From Aquilaria yunnanensis (taxonomy: Eukaryota; Streptophyta; Magnoliopsida; Malvales; Thymelaeaceae), in NCBI GenBank assembly GCA_039654915.1, contig CM077599.1:14014501-14078500 (forward strand): a stretch of DNA of 64,000 nt, in the 5' to 3' direction. A program made the translations under genes and the position numbers. The notes under the pieces are model-generated. The model saw only the letters and a list, made by a program, of their open reading frames with translations. It searched no databases and was not told the DNA's origin. Positions 11,428 through 21,975 of the stretch are shown one piece after another (positions within the stretch are counted from its first letter, which is position 1; every line of letters begins with the position of its first letter).

Positions 11428-13611
11428 CATTTTTTATGTTTTTTGTATTAAGAAAATATCTTCTATCATATATATTTTATTTATATTTAACAAATTATGA
11501 TGAGAAAAATTATAATGCAAATAAAATGTGCAAAAAAATTATTGAATTTATGTTATCTTAAAATTGGCTTTTATTTAAAATTAGTTCCGCGTAAAAAAAA
11601 TATAAGAATAAAAGTAGGTCATTTTGAAGTTAATTAACTTAACTTATAGTGGACTGGATGTAAGAAATTTGCAAGTTTATAAATTTCATAACTAATAAAA
11701 CTATATTTAGATTGATTAATGATTTTACCCACTAATTACGTCTAAAATATAAACTGTATGCATATTTTGAAATTATAAAAACACTATAAACTACTAAATT
11801 CTAATTACCGTGTATGTTCATTATTCACTAAACAGTAAACTACAGTGTGTTTACGTCTTTGCCCTTCAATGCGGTGATAAAAACAATGTCATTTTTTTCC
11901 CTGTTAACAATCTAATCCCTCTTTAGTCTGTAAGTATTTTAGATCTACCTTTTTGGTCCCCAAACGCCTCCATCAGATGATTAGGTTCCAGTTTCAAAAA
12001 TATTTCCTCATAAAAGATGACGTCTTACACTTTTGGGTATTGTTTATTCTAAATTTATTTAAATCAATGTACCAAATGACAATTTATCCAAATTTGTTTC
12101 CTTTCTATATTTCAATTACTTTCATCAAGTAAACACAGGCTACTCAAATGATCGTTACCTCGCCTGAAGTTGCCAACCAAATTGGCGAGTTTATTTGATC
12201 AAAGATCGTGATGACAAAGCTGAGGTGGAGAGAAAACTGTTGTGAAAACAAGAGTTTATAACTTATAACTCTTATCCACCTATAAGTGTATGATGTTGTT
12301 GTGTGCAACTGGTGAATACTGGTATTATCCCAAGGGAGAGTAATAAAATCACAATGAAATTCAATACTCAAACCACCTAGACTACAATGAGACTAAGAAA
12401 ATGACATAAGTAAATATTAAGGTTGGTTAAGAGAGTATGTGTATAAAAAGAAATGAACTAGAGTGAGTGAAGTTACTAACTACCAAATGAATTCTAAAAT
12501 GTTATGTTGGAAGAATGCAAAGGTCTCTAGTGAAAACTAAGGTGCAACTAAACAATAAGACTATCTAAAATTAACTAAATTAACTACAAATGAGGCGACT
12601 TGGTTAAAAAGACTATTTTTTTAAGATTCCTCTCGTTTACTTATTACCTAAGTTAAATGAGGCTCAAAAGGTATTCACCTCTTATGTGGTGTAGAGACTC
12701 AATGTTCAAAAACCTTTTTTCTCAAGATAAGTTTTGATCACCAAAGATTAAATATGGCATTTCTCAATCTCATATCTTAACCTAAGATGAATCAAGCTTT
12801 AACCCCTTTTGGAACACTTAATGAGTTTATAGATTATCTATAATCCACAATCCCATCATACTCTATTCTTCATTTCCATCCCCCTTATTTCTCTCTCAAG
12901 AATAATGTGGGATTATAATTTGTGTGAAGTGGTCATTCAACACACAAGCATTAAGCATAAGAATAAGCAACACAAGGTAGTCAATATCCATGAAAAACCT
13001 CAAATAAACATTAGATAACTAGTAACAAGAGTTTTATCCTAAGGAGATAAATGGAGTCTACTCCATGTCCAAACTAACAACAAGCATTATACTTGAGTCT
13101 AAATGAACCAGGAAAAATACAAGAGATAAAAGAGGGAAGAATGAACCAAAAGTAAATCCTAAAAGCTTAAGTATCCTTACCCTCCAAGCTCATGCTTGGT
13201 ACCTTTAATAAAGCTCCTAGCTCCAGCTTTCTAAGGTGACTCCATAAGATGAAGATGAGAAGAGTATAAGAATATGATGGAGGCTCAAAACCCTAGTTAG
13301 AGAAGTTGCTAAAACCCTTTCAAAAACTTGTATTATGCTTCACTTAACTTAAGGGATAGAATCTTTTGGCCAATGGAGAGCTTGGAATGAGGAACAAAGT
13401 ATGGGACCACCAAAATCCAAAAACCAAGCTAACATGTCACCAAAATAGAGGATTTCGTGGCAACGCATCGCCGCTGGGTTGAGCGTCAGAGACGTGTTGC
13501 AGATATAGTGAGAATAGGCAGTGAGTTTATAACGTTGGCGACATGTCACTAGCATCTTTTTCTAGCTTTGACCTGTCCATGGCCAACTTTTGCTCCGCTT
13601 GATCCTACTTC
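10614..13611. other. AT-rich, unassigned sequence into which copia C inserted
   Basis: No supported gene. 10614-12140 is AT-rich, with short palindromes built on ATACCG (for example ATACCGTACGGTAT at 11056-11069). 12140-13611 is less AT-rich and looks like non-coding retroelement sequence, but I could not place it in a family. Its continuation is at 24768, on the other side of copia C. Confidence 0.5.
11363..11426. repeat. compound (CT)n(AT)n microsatellite
   Basis: A run of CT dinucleotides (11363-11387) passes directly into AT dinucleotides (11388-11426). Confidence 0.95.
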
Positions 13612-13679
13612 ATTTCTGTTGGAATTCTTGGCACACCAAGATCCTTTTAAGATAGGATTTGAGCTCGTTGAGCTAACTA

Positions 13680-14110
13680 TAGCTTGAAAAGGTATCTAAG
13701 GCAGCTAGAAGTAGCTCCCCTTAGCTCAAGTCAGCTCACTTCAGCTATAAGTAGCTCAAAGTAGCTGGACTTCAGCTCAAGTTAGCTCAAGTCAGCTCAA
13801 GTCAGCTCACTTCAGCTTATGGTAGCTGAATGTAGCTGGACTTCAGCTCAAGTTAGCTCAAATCAGCTCAAGTCAGCTCACTTCAGCTTATGGTAGCTGA
13901 ATGTAGCTGGACTTCAGCTCAAGTCAGCTCACTTCAGCTTATGGTAGCTGAATGTAGCTGGACTTCAGCTCAAGTTAGCTCAAGTAAGCTCAAGTCAGCT
14001 CACTTTAGCTTATGGTAGCTGAATGTAGCTGGACTTCAGCTCAAGTCAGCTCACTTCAGCTTTTGGTAGCTGAGTGTAGCTGGACTTCAGTTTACTTCAG
14101 CTGAAAGCAA
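13680..14110 (+). repeat. AGCT-rich tandem repeat block in U3
   Basis: Roughly 10-bp spaced AGCTCAAGT/CAGCTCACTT motifs grouped into higher-order units containing GGTAGCTGAATGTAGCTGGA, repeated about five times with variation. The same block lies in the 3' LTR at about 23308-23738. Confidence 0.85.
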
Positions 14111-14657
14111 CTAACTCCAGCTCAAGGTCAGTTCTTGGAGCTGGACCTTAGTTCATGGTGCTAGGTTGGAGCTCAAAGGAGCTCAATGGTGCATAAGTAG
14201 CATATTGAGCTAGCTTTGTGCCAGCTCACCTTGTTTTTAGCTCAAAACCACCAAGAGACACATCTTTTGTGTAAAGGTATGTCTCTTCATCAAAAGAAAT
14301 AACTCTTGGCTAAAAGAACATGTCCTTTCATCCAAAGGAAGTGTTCCTTGGGTGAATGGACATGTATATTCGGCCATAGGGTGCTTATAGCACCAAGAGT
14401 GATGTCCTTTGACTTTAAAGGACATGTATTTTCGCCCATAAGGTAGTTATGGGTGGTTATAGGCCAAAGGAAGTGTTCCTTGACTTAAAAGACATGTATT
14501 TTCGCCCATAAGGTAGTTATGGGTGGTTATAGGCCAAAGGAAGTGTTCCTTGGCTAAAAGACATGTATTTTCGCCACCATACATGACCCTTAGCCAAAGG
14601 AAGTGTTCTTTGGCTTAAAGGACACCTTTCTTGGTGTAAAGGTGTGCCTTTTGGTCA

Positions 14658-14670
14658 TCTATAAATAGCC
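14658..14670 (+). promoter_or_regulatory. LTR TATA box of copia C
   Basis: TCTATAAATAGCC sits about 390 bp before the insert and 470 bp before the LTR end (insert excluded), as expected for the U3/R border. The identical motif is at about 24286-24298 in the 3' LTR. Confidence 0.55.
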
Positions 14671-16079
14671 TTTAGTGGCTGGCTATTGTGGGTACGAATT
14701 TTACACTCAATTTGCACCATTTTTCTTGAGAGAAAAATTCCTCCTTTCATTCCTTTAAAGAGCCGAAATATTAGACACTTTCTTAGAGCATTGTGGGTGG
14801 AATTACATTGAGATTTTTCATCTCAATTCAAGCCTCAAGGCGTATCTCTAAGATCAAGTCCTTCCTTTTCCTTTTCGGCACAAGACTATCAAAAAGGAAG
14901 GTACGCATCCTTTCTTGCTTTAGTAGCATGCTAAGGATTTAAATTTTATGAATGATCTTAGTGGCATGCTAAGTTTGTTTGACTGGATAAGTATGTCTAT
15001 ATTCATGTTGAACTCAAATAGCATGCTAGATATTGTTTTTTGAGACAATATGTTACGGCCCTTCTAGAGGGAGGTAAGGACTTTAGAATTTAGTTTAGAA
15101 GTTTAATTTGAGTTTGCCTAGCAAGAATTAAGAAGTTTGCCAAAGTTCACTAAGTTCCGACAAGAATAAAGCTCTGAACTAAGTTCAGGGGCAAAATGGT
15201 AATTTTGCACCCTGAGTGGCCGGGACGAGTCCCGAGTGTTTTAAAATGAATTTTAGAACTTAACTTTTAACCTTAACTCAAACTCAACAAATAGACAAGA
15301 ATTTAATCAAGAATTGTCAAGTTACAAAGATGGGGGACCTAATTGCACTTAACTTGAAACCTTGGTGATCTTGGTTGCTAAGTGAGGGTTTAAGAAGGGA
15401 AAGAGGGGGAGAAGCTACCATTAACACGTTCTTAAGCTTCCCTCACTCATTTCTCTCTCAAATTGAACTTGGAATCAAGTGATCTTGGTGTCAAGAGGCG
15501 CAATTAAGGATGTTCAAGCTTGGAGAAGTGATTTTCAAGCTTGAATCCATGTTTTTGAAGCTTGGAGAGGCGTTTTTCTCCATCCCCTGTTTTTGAACGA
15601 GGTATGAGTTATGTTCTTGATTGAATTCGTGTTATTTGGTTGATTGGAAGCTTGGGTTTTGGTTTGAAAGATGTGTTTTTGATGTTTTAGAGCTTTGTTT
15701 TGGTTTGAAATTGTGTAGAACTTTGGAAGCTTGTTTGGAAGAGGAAGGGTTCGAATTCTTGCTTGTTCTTGGTGTTAAGGTAAGGGAGAAAGTGTTTTTA
15801 AGTTGTTGGATTGTTTTTGGATTGAAATGGATTGAGAAAGTTGAGTAATTTTTGGTTATGGTATGAAGAAACGTTTTGGGAATTATGATGGACTAGCTAA
15901 ATTCGAAGGGTTGGTTTGATGCTTCTAATGCATCATAGTTTGGCTTTGATAGTTGGTTTTGTTCCTTGCAACATGTACTTCATGTGTATGAAATTTGGTA
16001 ACTTTTGATGCATGTTTGCTATATGTATTTGGTTGCCAAAGTTCGTAGCAGCAATCGGCCAAATTCTGCATTTCTGCAG

Positions 16080-16207
16080 AATTGGCGACGCGGCGCCAAT
16101 TGGCCCGAAAATTGGCGACGCGTCGCCAATTCAATTTTTCTTCACAGAGCGTTTGCTCGTTGGCGACGCGTCGCCAATCCCTTTTGCCTTTGGCGACGCG
16201 GCGCCAA
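16080..16207. repeat. four copies of a GC-rich palindrome
   Basis: TTGGCGACGCGTCGCCAA occurs perfectly at about 16113-16130 and 16160-16177. Near-copies with GCGGCGCC occur at 16080-16101 and 16191-16207. Each can fold into a hairpin. They stand out against the AT-rich surroundings. Confidence 0.9.
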
Positions 16208-16627
16208 CACCTAAAAATGGAGGGTTTGACTTTTTGCTGCGTTGACCCGACCGAGACTACGGAAGGCTCGGAACGTGCCTAAGGGTCCGAGGATCCTGAT
16301 GGTACTCCGAAACTTCCGAAAGTCCCACCGGAAGTATGAGTTTTCTTGAACTGTTTGAGGTAAGTAAGTTGCTTAGGCAACAAGTAAGGAAACAAATGTT
16401 GCAATTGAACTTAATTAGCTATCAATAGCTCAGGTGAAAGGTTTAGAACCCTTGTCGGCCTAGCCGTGCCGGAGCCACGAGGCCACGAGGCGAAACCTTG
16501 TTCATCTAGTTTACATCAAAGAGGCCCTGCGGCCTAGTCTACAAGTCCCATCATAAATTCCCCTGCATAACAATTAGGTGAGAGGTTCTATGTTTGAATG
16601 AGGCTTGCTAAGGTTCGCCCTTGAGCC

Positions 16628-16740
16628 ATATGATAGGTTGCTAAGTGATAGCGCTTGGCCTATATGTCAGGTTGCTAAGTGTTGGCGCTTGGCCTGTATA
16701 TGTGTCAGGTTGCTAAGTGATTGCACTTGGCCTGATACAG
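16628..16740 (+). repeat. three tandem ~38-bp repeats in the solo LTR
   Basis: The block AGGTTGCTAAGTG...GC(G/A)CTTGGCCT recurs three times in a row with small changes. Confidence 0.8.
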
Positions 16741-17653
16741 AGGACTACTTGAGGAGAGGTCTACCGGCCTAGTATATATATATATGACTAGTACCCTCAT
16801 GCTGTGTGAGCTCGCAGCCAGAGTCCTAGTAATTTTTCTTGCAGGTACATCGAAGACCCTTACTGAGAATGTTGAATTCTCACTCCCTGTTTGTTATGCA
16901 GAGTCTGAAGTAGCAGGACCGGATAATCGCTGAGGATTATCACAGTAGTACCTTTTTGTGTGTAAAGGTACGGTAGTTGAGAAACTTTAAGTTTCTAGCC
17001 TGCTTAAGTGTTTAATTGGTCTGTTGGTCAGGCTGTGGTACTAACTTGTTTCTTCCTTTGGCTGCAGAGCCTAGTAGCACTTGGCAAAGGACTTGTGAGA
17101 CTCGCCACTGGGACAGGAGTCCAAAGTGGGAGCTAGGGTAAAAGATCTCAGCAAAGTCTTGTATTTTGATACAGTACTTTATTTTGCCTCCAGTATTTAT
17201 GTTATAAAGAGTCCTTGACTCAGGGGATTGTTCTCTGGGTGAGAGCATTAATTACTTATGTATAAATGCTTTCACGAGCGGTGTATGTGTAGTTAATCAC
17301 TCAAAGGTTGATTTTGATATGCTTTGGCATTTTTGTATTTATTTATATAGAATTTTACTTAGCCGGCTAAATGTCTAAATGATTAAATGTTTATGGTTTT
17401 AATAAACCAAGTCAAAGCATAACTGCATACATATTGCATTTCTAGGTTAATCAACTAGTAGCATTGGATTTAATCCACACACATAACCAGCTAGCCAATT
17501 ACAATCCACCGTGAGACAAACGCTCACAGGGTATCCCGGGCAGGGGCACGGGGATCGTGTCACAATATGTATGGAAAACTTATATGCATGTGGCATATAC
17601 ACAAATGAATAACATAAGAGTATGTTATTATTGAGATCCTGAAAATCTTCAAT

Positions 17654-17665
17654 TGGTATCAGAGC
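17654..17665 (+). promoter_or_regulatory. primer-binding site of copia C
   Basis: TGGTATCAGAGC, complementary to the 3' end of plant initiator Met tRNA, two bases after the LTR end. Confidence 0.9.
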
Positions 17666-17919
17666 CTAGGTCATGAATATGTATATGTTACATGTTGTGA
17701 GCATGATTTAGGATCATACATATGTGTATGATTTCGATGAAGGTTAATAAAGGATATGTGTATGAAACAATGAAGGCATGTTTATATATTTCTGATCGAA
17801 TGTTATATGCATCTCTTTTGCCATATATGAGCATGTTAGAAGTTGTTTTCATACACATGTTGCTTTGTTGAGTCTTGTTGTGTAAATTGAACTAAAACAT
17901 GTGAATTGCATCAATGTAG

Positions 17920-20900
17920 ATGGCTTGTAAGAATATTGTTGCTGAATTAAACCGTGACCTCAAATTGGATGGTGAAAACTATTCAATTTGGCAACAGAAA
18001 GTCAAATTCATTTTAACTGAGCAAGATACTCTTGATGTACTCACTCAAGAGATCATGCCTCCTGCTGAGGGAGAGGATAAGACTGCCTATGAGGCATTCC
18101 TAAAGAAGAACTCTATGTGTAGAGTCACTCTCCTTTCCACTATGGTGGATGAGATTATGATGGAATTCTCCATGCTTGAGGGGGCCAGGGCCATATGGGA
18201 CTCTGTCAAGGCCAAGTATGGAGATGTTTCTGTAGAGAAACAACGCTCGATGATTCTCAGGTTTGAGAATTATGTGAAGCGTGCTGATCACTCTATGAGT
18301 GCTCACTTGCGTGAGATGTCACGCATGATCCACCAACTCAAGACGGCAGGGCATGTGCTCACTGATGAGCAACAAGTGCAAGCAATAATTCGTTCCTTGC
18401 CTGATGAGGAATGGCAGTTGATGAAGGTCAACTTACGCCATAACCCTCAAATAATGTCATTTGATGACATTGCCCGTCACCTCCTCCTTGAGGCTGGGGT
18501 AATGGCCCTCAAGGACCATTCTAAGGCATATGTTGCCTCATCTTCTATCCAGAAGGGATGGAAGAAGAATGGTGGAAAAGGAGGGCCAAGGAAGGGCAAG
18601 GGAAAAGTTCCTGCTTCTAAGAAAAGGTTCAAGAAGAAACGGGACATAAGCAAGCTAAAGTGCTTCAACTGTGGGTATAAAGGACACTTTGCAAAGGATT
18701 GCAAAGGTCCACCCAAGGTACATACATACCCTTCTACTTCCATTGTACATGTTGTGTCATGTACATTACTAACTGAGTGCAATTCTTTGTGGATTGTAGA
18801 CTCGGGAGCAACAGACCACATAGCACGGGAGAAGTCCTGGTTTGTGGCCTACAGGAAGCTCTCAAAAGGAGCTAAGCACATTTCAGTAGGAAATGATGCC
18901 AGGCTGGAAGTGGAAGGCATAGGAACATGTAGGATTCCTATAGATATTGGATATTTGTATCTAATAGATGTATTGTATGTACCAAACATTTGTAGAAATT
19001 TGATTTCTATAAGTTGTATGTTGAAGTACAATTATTGCTTTAATTTCTTTAATAATAGTGTGTCTATTATTAAAGATAATCAGATAGTGTGCACTTGTTC
19101 AGTTAATAATGGGCTTTATGAGTTAAAGCCAACTGACCATTCTGTTGCAAGTCCTAGTTGCTATGTGACAGAGGTCACAAATGAAATGAGATGGCATGAA
19201 AGGTTAGGTCATATTGGTCAAGATAGAATGAACAAGCTAGCCAAGGGTGGCTTGCTAGGTTCCTTGACCAAGGTTGTCCTTCCAAGTTGTCAATCATGCC
19301 TAGAAGGCAAAGCCACAAGAAAGCCTTTTGGCAAAGCAACTAGGAGAGGTGAGGCACTTAGTTTAGTTCACTCTGACCTGTGTGGGCCAATGAGGGTTGA
19401 ATCTAGAAATGGATTTAAGTATTTCATCACATTCACAGATGATTATACTCGATTCACCCATATCTACTTACTCAGAAACAAGGCAGAGGCCTTGGCATGC
19501 TTTGAGAAGTATGTGTACTTGGTTGAGAACCAAGTAGGTAAGAAGATTAAGTCCTTGAGGACAGATAGGGGTGGAGAGTATACATCTAATGCATTCAAAG
19601 CATTTTGTGACTTGAAAGGTATTGAGAGGGAGTTCACCCTTCCTTGGACACCCCAACAAAATGGAGTGTCTGAGAGGAAGAATAGAACTCTTATGGACAT
19701 GGTACGTTCCATGATGGCAAAGGCCAATTTAGACATCACTTATTGGAGTGATGCACTGCTGTGTGCAGTTCATGTCCTTAATAGAGTACCCACCAAGAAT
19801 GTGAATTCTTCTCCATATGAGTTATGGAAGAAGAAAACTCCTAACCTAAGCTATTTACGCCCTTGGGGTTGTTTAGCTTATGTTCACATAACGGACCACC
19901 CTTTGGGAAAGTTGGGTCCAAGAGGGAGGAAGTGTGCCTTCCTTGGTTATGCTGAACAATCTAGGGGTTATGTGTTCTTGGATGTAAGTCACAAAATTGG
20001 GAACATCTTTGATGCAAGGAATGCTAACTTTGTGGAGGATGAGTTCCCCAAAGTTGGTGAGTGTGGTGACTTAACCTCATTAAGCCAGATCCTAGATGAG
20101 GGTCAACCAAGTGTCATAAGGACACTTGGGACACATGCACCTACTCTAGAGGGAGTACCTCAACCACGTGGAGCAATGGCTCTAGAAATCCCTGTTGTTG
20201 TGGACCAACATGAGCAAGACTTCCAAGAGGAAGGTTTTGTTCAAGAGGGAGTTGAGGATACTCAAGGGCAAAATGTTGAGCCTCAAGAGATGGAGCATGA
20301 GTTGCCTCCATCTCAGCCTATATTGAGAAGATCAATGAGGAAATTTGGACCACCTAAAGAATGGTGGATCCTGGATAGTGAGGCAAACTTGGTTGCATCT
20401 GAGATAGATGAGCCAAGTAACATTGAGGAGGCTCTTGAGGGTGAACAAAGGGAAGAGTGGCTAAATGCAATGAAGGATGAGTTGCATTCGATGCATCTCA
20501 ATGGGGTTTGGGAGTTAAGTGATCTTCCTCCAGGCCGTAAGGCAATTGGGAACAAGTGGGTTCTCAAGATCAAGGTAAACTCTGATGGAAGTATCGAAAG
20601 ATACAAGGCCCGGTTGGTGGCCAAGGGTTTCACACAGAAGGAGGGTGTTGATTTCAAAGACACCTTCTCTCCTGTTGTGAAATTCACTTCCATCAGGATA
20701 TTACTTGCCATTGTGGCAAATCTAGACTTAGAGTTACATCAGATGGATGTAAAGACCGCCTTTCTCAATGGTGAATTGAGTGATGAGATATATATGAGAC
20801 AACCTGAGGGGTTTGTCCAAAAGGGTCAAGAGGACAAGGTATGTAGACTAAAGAAGTCTATCTATGGTCTTAAGCAAGCTTCAAGACAGTGGTACTTGAA

Positions 20901-21975
20901 GTTTCACCATGCAATCACAAACTATGGCTTTATGATGATGCATGAAGACCATTGTGTATACTTGTACTCTTCTGGGTCTAGTTTTGCAGTATTGACTCTA
21001 TATGTAGATGATATACTGATTGCAAGTAATAGGCTTGCATTGTTAAGTACCATCAAGGGATGGTTGTCTTCCACCTTTGACATGAAGGATATGGGAGAGG
21101 CTGTCTTTATTCTAGGGGTGAAGATCCTGAGGAATAGAAAGGCAAGGCTATTGGCCCTTTCTCAAGAATCTTATATTGATAAGATTCTTGCAAGGTTCAA
21201 CTTAACAAATGCAAAGCCCATGAGTACACCTCTTGCATATGGTTGCAAGATTGGAGAGGACTTATGTCCTAAGACTCCAAAGGAGAAGGAAGAGATGGCT
21301 CAGATTCCCTACCTAAGTGCCATTGGTAGCTTGATGTACGCCATGTTATGTACAAGGCCAGACATCAGCCAAGCGGTTGGTCTTTTAGCACGATATTCTT
21401 CCAACCCTGGTCTGGAGCATTGGAAGAATGTCAAGAGGATCCTAAGGTACCTCAAGGGTACTAAGGATTATTGGCTTTGTTACCAAGGTAAAGACCTTGG
21501 TTTACGTGGCTATTCTGATGCTGATTGGGGTGGGGATAGAGACTCCAGCAAGTCTACATCTGGTTATCTTTTCATGCTAAATGGTGGTGCTACTACTTGG
21601 TGTAGTAAGAAGCAAACTTGTACAGCATTGTCCACAATGGAGGCTGAATTTGTTTCATGTGCCTCAGCTGTACAAGAAGCCCTTTGGCTAGGTTATTTCC
21701 TTAAGAATTTGGAGTCCAAGGTTTCTATTGAGAGACCTATTACTATCTACAGTGATAGTATGGCAGCCATGGCTTATACTAAGGACCCCAAATACCATGG
21801 AAAAACCAAGCACATTAGCATGAAATATAACTTTGTAAGGGATGCAATTGAAGAGGGTGAAGTTAGGATTGAGTACATTTCTACAGACCTGATGGTGGCA
21901 GATCCTCTCACTAAGCCATTGCCACCACTTGTGTTTGCTCGACATGTTAGAGCAATGGGTCTTAGAAGAATGTAA
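17920..21975 (+). CDS. Ty1/copia gag-pol polyprotein, intact
   Basis: 1351 residues in one frame. In order: gag with CCHC knuckle CFNCGYKGHFAKDC near residue 248; aspartic protease WIVDSGATDH near 290-299; integrase zinc region (WHERLGHIG near 425, CQSC near 458) and catalytic Asp/Asp/Glu within SDLCGPM (~485), TDRGGEY (~548) and GVSERKN (~583); reverse transcriptase with VAKGFTQKEG (~900), QMDVKTAFLNGEL (~941) and YVDD (~1028); RNase H with YSDADWGGD (~1198), STMEAEF (~1237) and YSDSMAAM (~1278), ending near PLTKPLPP. The protease-integrase-RT-RNH order defines Ty1/copia. It acts in cytoplasmic particles, and the integrase inserts the cDNA in the nucleus. All catalytic residues I can check are present. 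I do not assign a lineage. Confidence 0.97.
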   Translation: MACKNIVAELNRDLKLDGENYSIWQQKVKFILTEQDTLDVLTQEIMPPAEGEDKTAYEAFLKKNSMCRVTLLSTMVDEIMMEFSMLEGARAIWDSVKAKYGDVSVEKQRSMILRFENYVKRADHSMSAHLREMSRMIHQLKTAGHVLTDEQQVQAIIRSLPDEEWQLMKVNLRHNPQIMSFDDIARHLLLEAGVMALKDHSKAYVASSSIQKGWKKNGGKGGPRKGKGKVPASKKRFKKKRDISKLKCFNCGYKGHFAKDCKGPPKVHTYPSTSIVHVVSCTLLTECNSLWIVDSGATDHIAREKSWFVAYRKLSKGAKHISVGNDARLEVEGIGTCRIPIDIGYLYLIDVLYVPNICRNLISISCMLKYNYCFNFFNNSVSIIKDNQIVCTCSVNNGLYELKPTDHSVASPSCYVTEVTNEMRWHERLGHIGQDRMNKLAKGGLLGSLTKVVLPSCQSCLEGKATRKPFGKATRRGEALSLVHSDLCGPMRVESRNGFKYFITFTDDYTRFTHIYLLRNKAEALACFEKYVYLVENQVGKKIKSLRTDRGGEYTSNAFKAFCDLKGIEREFTLPWTPQQNGVSERKNRTLMDMVRSMMAKANLDITYWSDALLCAVHVLNRVPTKNVNSSPYELWKKKTPNLSYLRPWGCLAYVHITDHPLGKLGPRGRKCAFLGYAEQSRGYVFLDVSHKIGNIFDARNANFVEDEFPKVGECGDLTSLSQILDEGQPSVIRTLGTHAPTLEGVPQPRGAMALEIPVVVDQHEQDFQEEGFVQEGVEDTQGQNVEPQEMEHELPPSQPILRRSMRKFGPPKEWWILDSEANLVASEIDEPSNIEEALEGEQREEWLNAMKDELHSMHLNGVWELSDLPPGRKAIGNKWVLKIKVNSDGSIERYKARLVAKGFTQKEGVDFKDTFSPVVKFTSIRILLAIVANLDLELHQMDVKTAFLNGELSDEIYMRQPEGFVQKGQEDKVCRLKKSIYGLKQASRQWYLKFHHAITNYGFMMMHEDHCVYLYSSGSSFAVLTLYVDDILIASNRLALLSTIKGWLSSTFDMKDMGEAVFILGVKILRNRKARLLALSQESYIDKILARFNLTNAKPMSTPLAYGCKIGEDLCPKTPKEKEEMAQIPYLSAIGSLMYAMLCTRPDISQAVGLLARYSSNPGLEHWKNVKRILRYLKGTKDYWLCYQGKDLGLRGYSDADWGGDRDSSKSTSGYLFMLNGGATTWCSKKQTCTALSTMEAEFVSCASAVQEALWLGYFLKNLESKVSIERPITIYSDSMAAMAYTKDPKYHGKTKHISMKYNFVRDAIEEGEVRIEYISTDLMVADPLTKPLPPLVFARHVRAMGLRRM

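Larger units (their letters stand above)
15051..17562 (+). mobile_element. solo LTR (Ty3/gypsy-type) nested in the copia C 5' LTR
   Basis: Starts TGTTACGGCCC and ends GATCGTGTCA, flanked by the perfect duplication CAATA (15046-15050 and 17563-17567). Removing it restores the exact sequence of the 3' LTR. It is 2512 bp long, has no domain-bearing ORF and no internal terminal repeat, so it is a solo LTR. Length and the block CTTACTGAGAATGTTGAATT near 16860 fit Del/Tekay-like chromovirus LTRs, an inference from memory. Confidence 0.85.
13617..17651 (+). repeat. 5' LTR of copia C, interrupted at 15051-17562
   Basis: LTR sequence at 13617-15050 resumes at 17568-17651 after the insert and the second CAATA copy. 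U3 carries AGCT-rich tandem repeats (13680-14110) and two copies of a ~66-bp unit containing GACATGTATTTTCGCCCATA (14423-14560). TCTATAAATAGCC near 14658-14670 is the probable TATA box, so the insert falls downstream of the likely transcription start and would be carried in the leader of the element RNA. Confidence 0.93.

Noticed and set aside
10614..13611. Search for the missing 3' LTR of copia A
   Set aside because: No sequence here matches the proposed 5' LTR (2941-3369) by eye, so the element is called truncated.
14237..14425. 62-codon minus ORF, identical at 23865-24053
   Set aside because: Both copies lie in the LTR tandem repeats of copia C; the identity reflects the LTRs, not a gene pair.
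16005..16282. Three overlapping plus-strand ORFs with repeated RRVAN/GDASP-type words
   Set aside because: Created by the GGCGACGCGTCGCC palindromes in the solo LTR.
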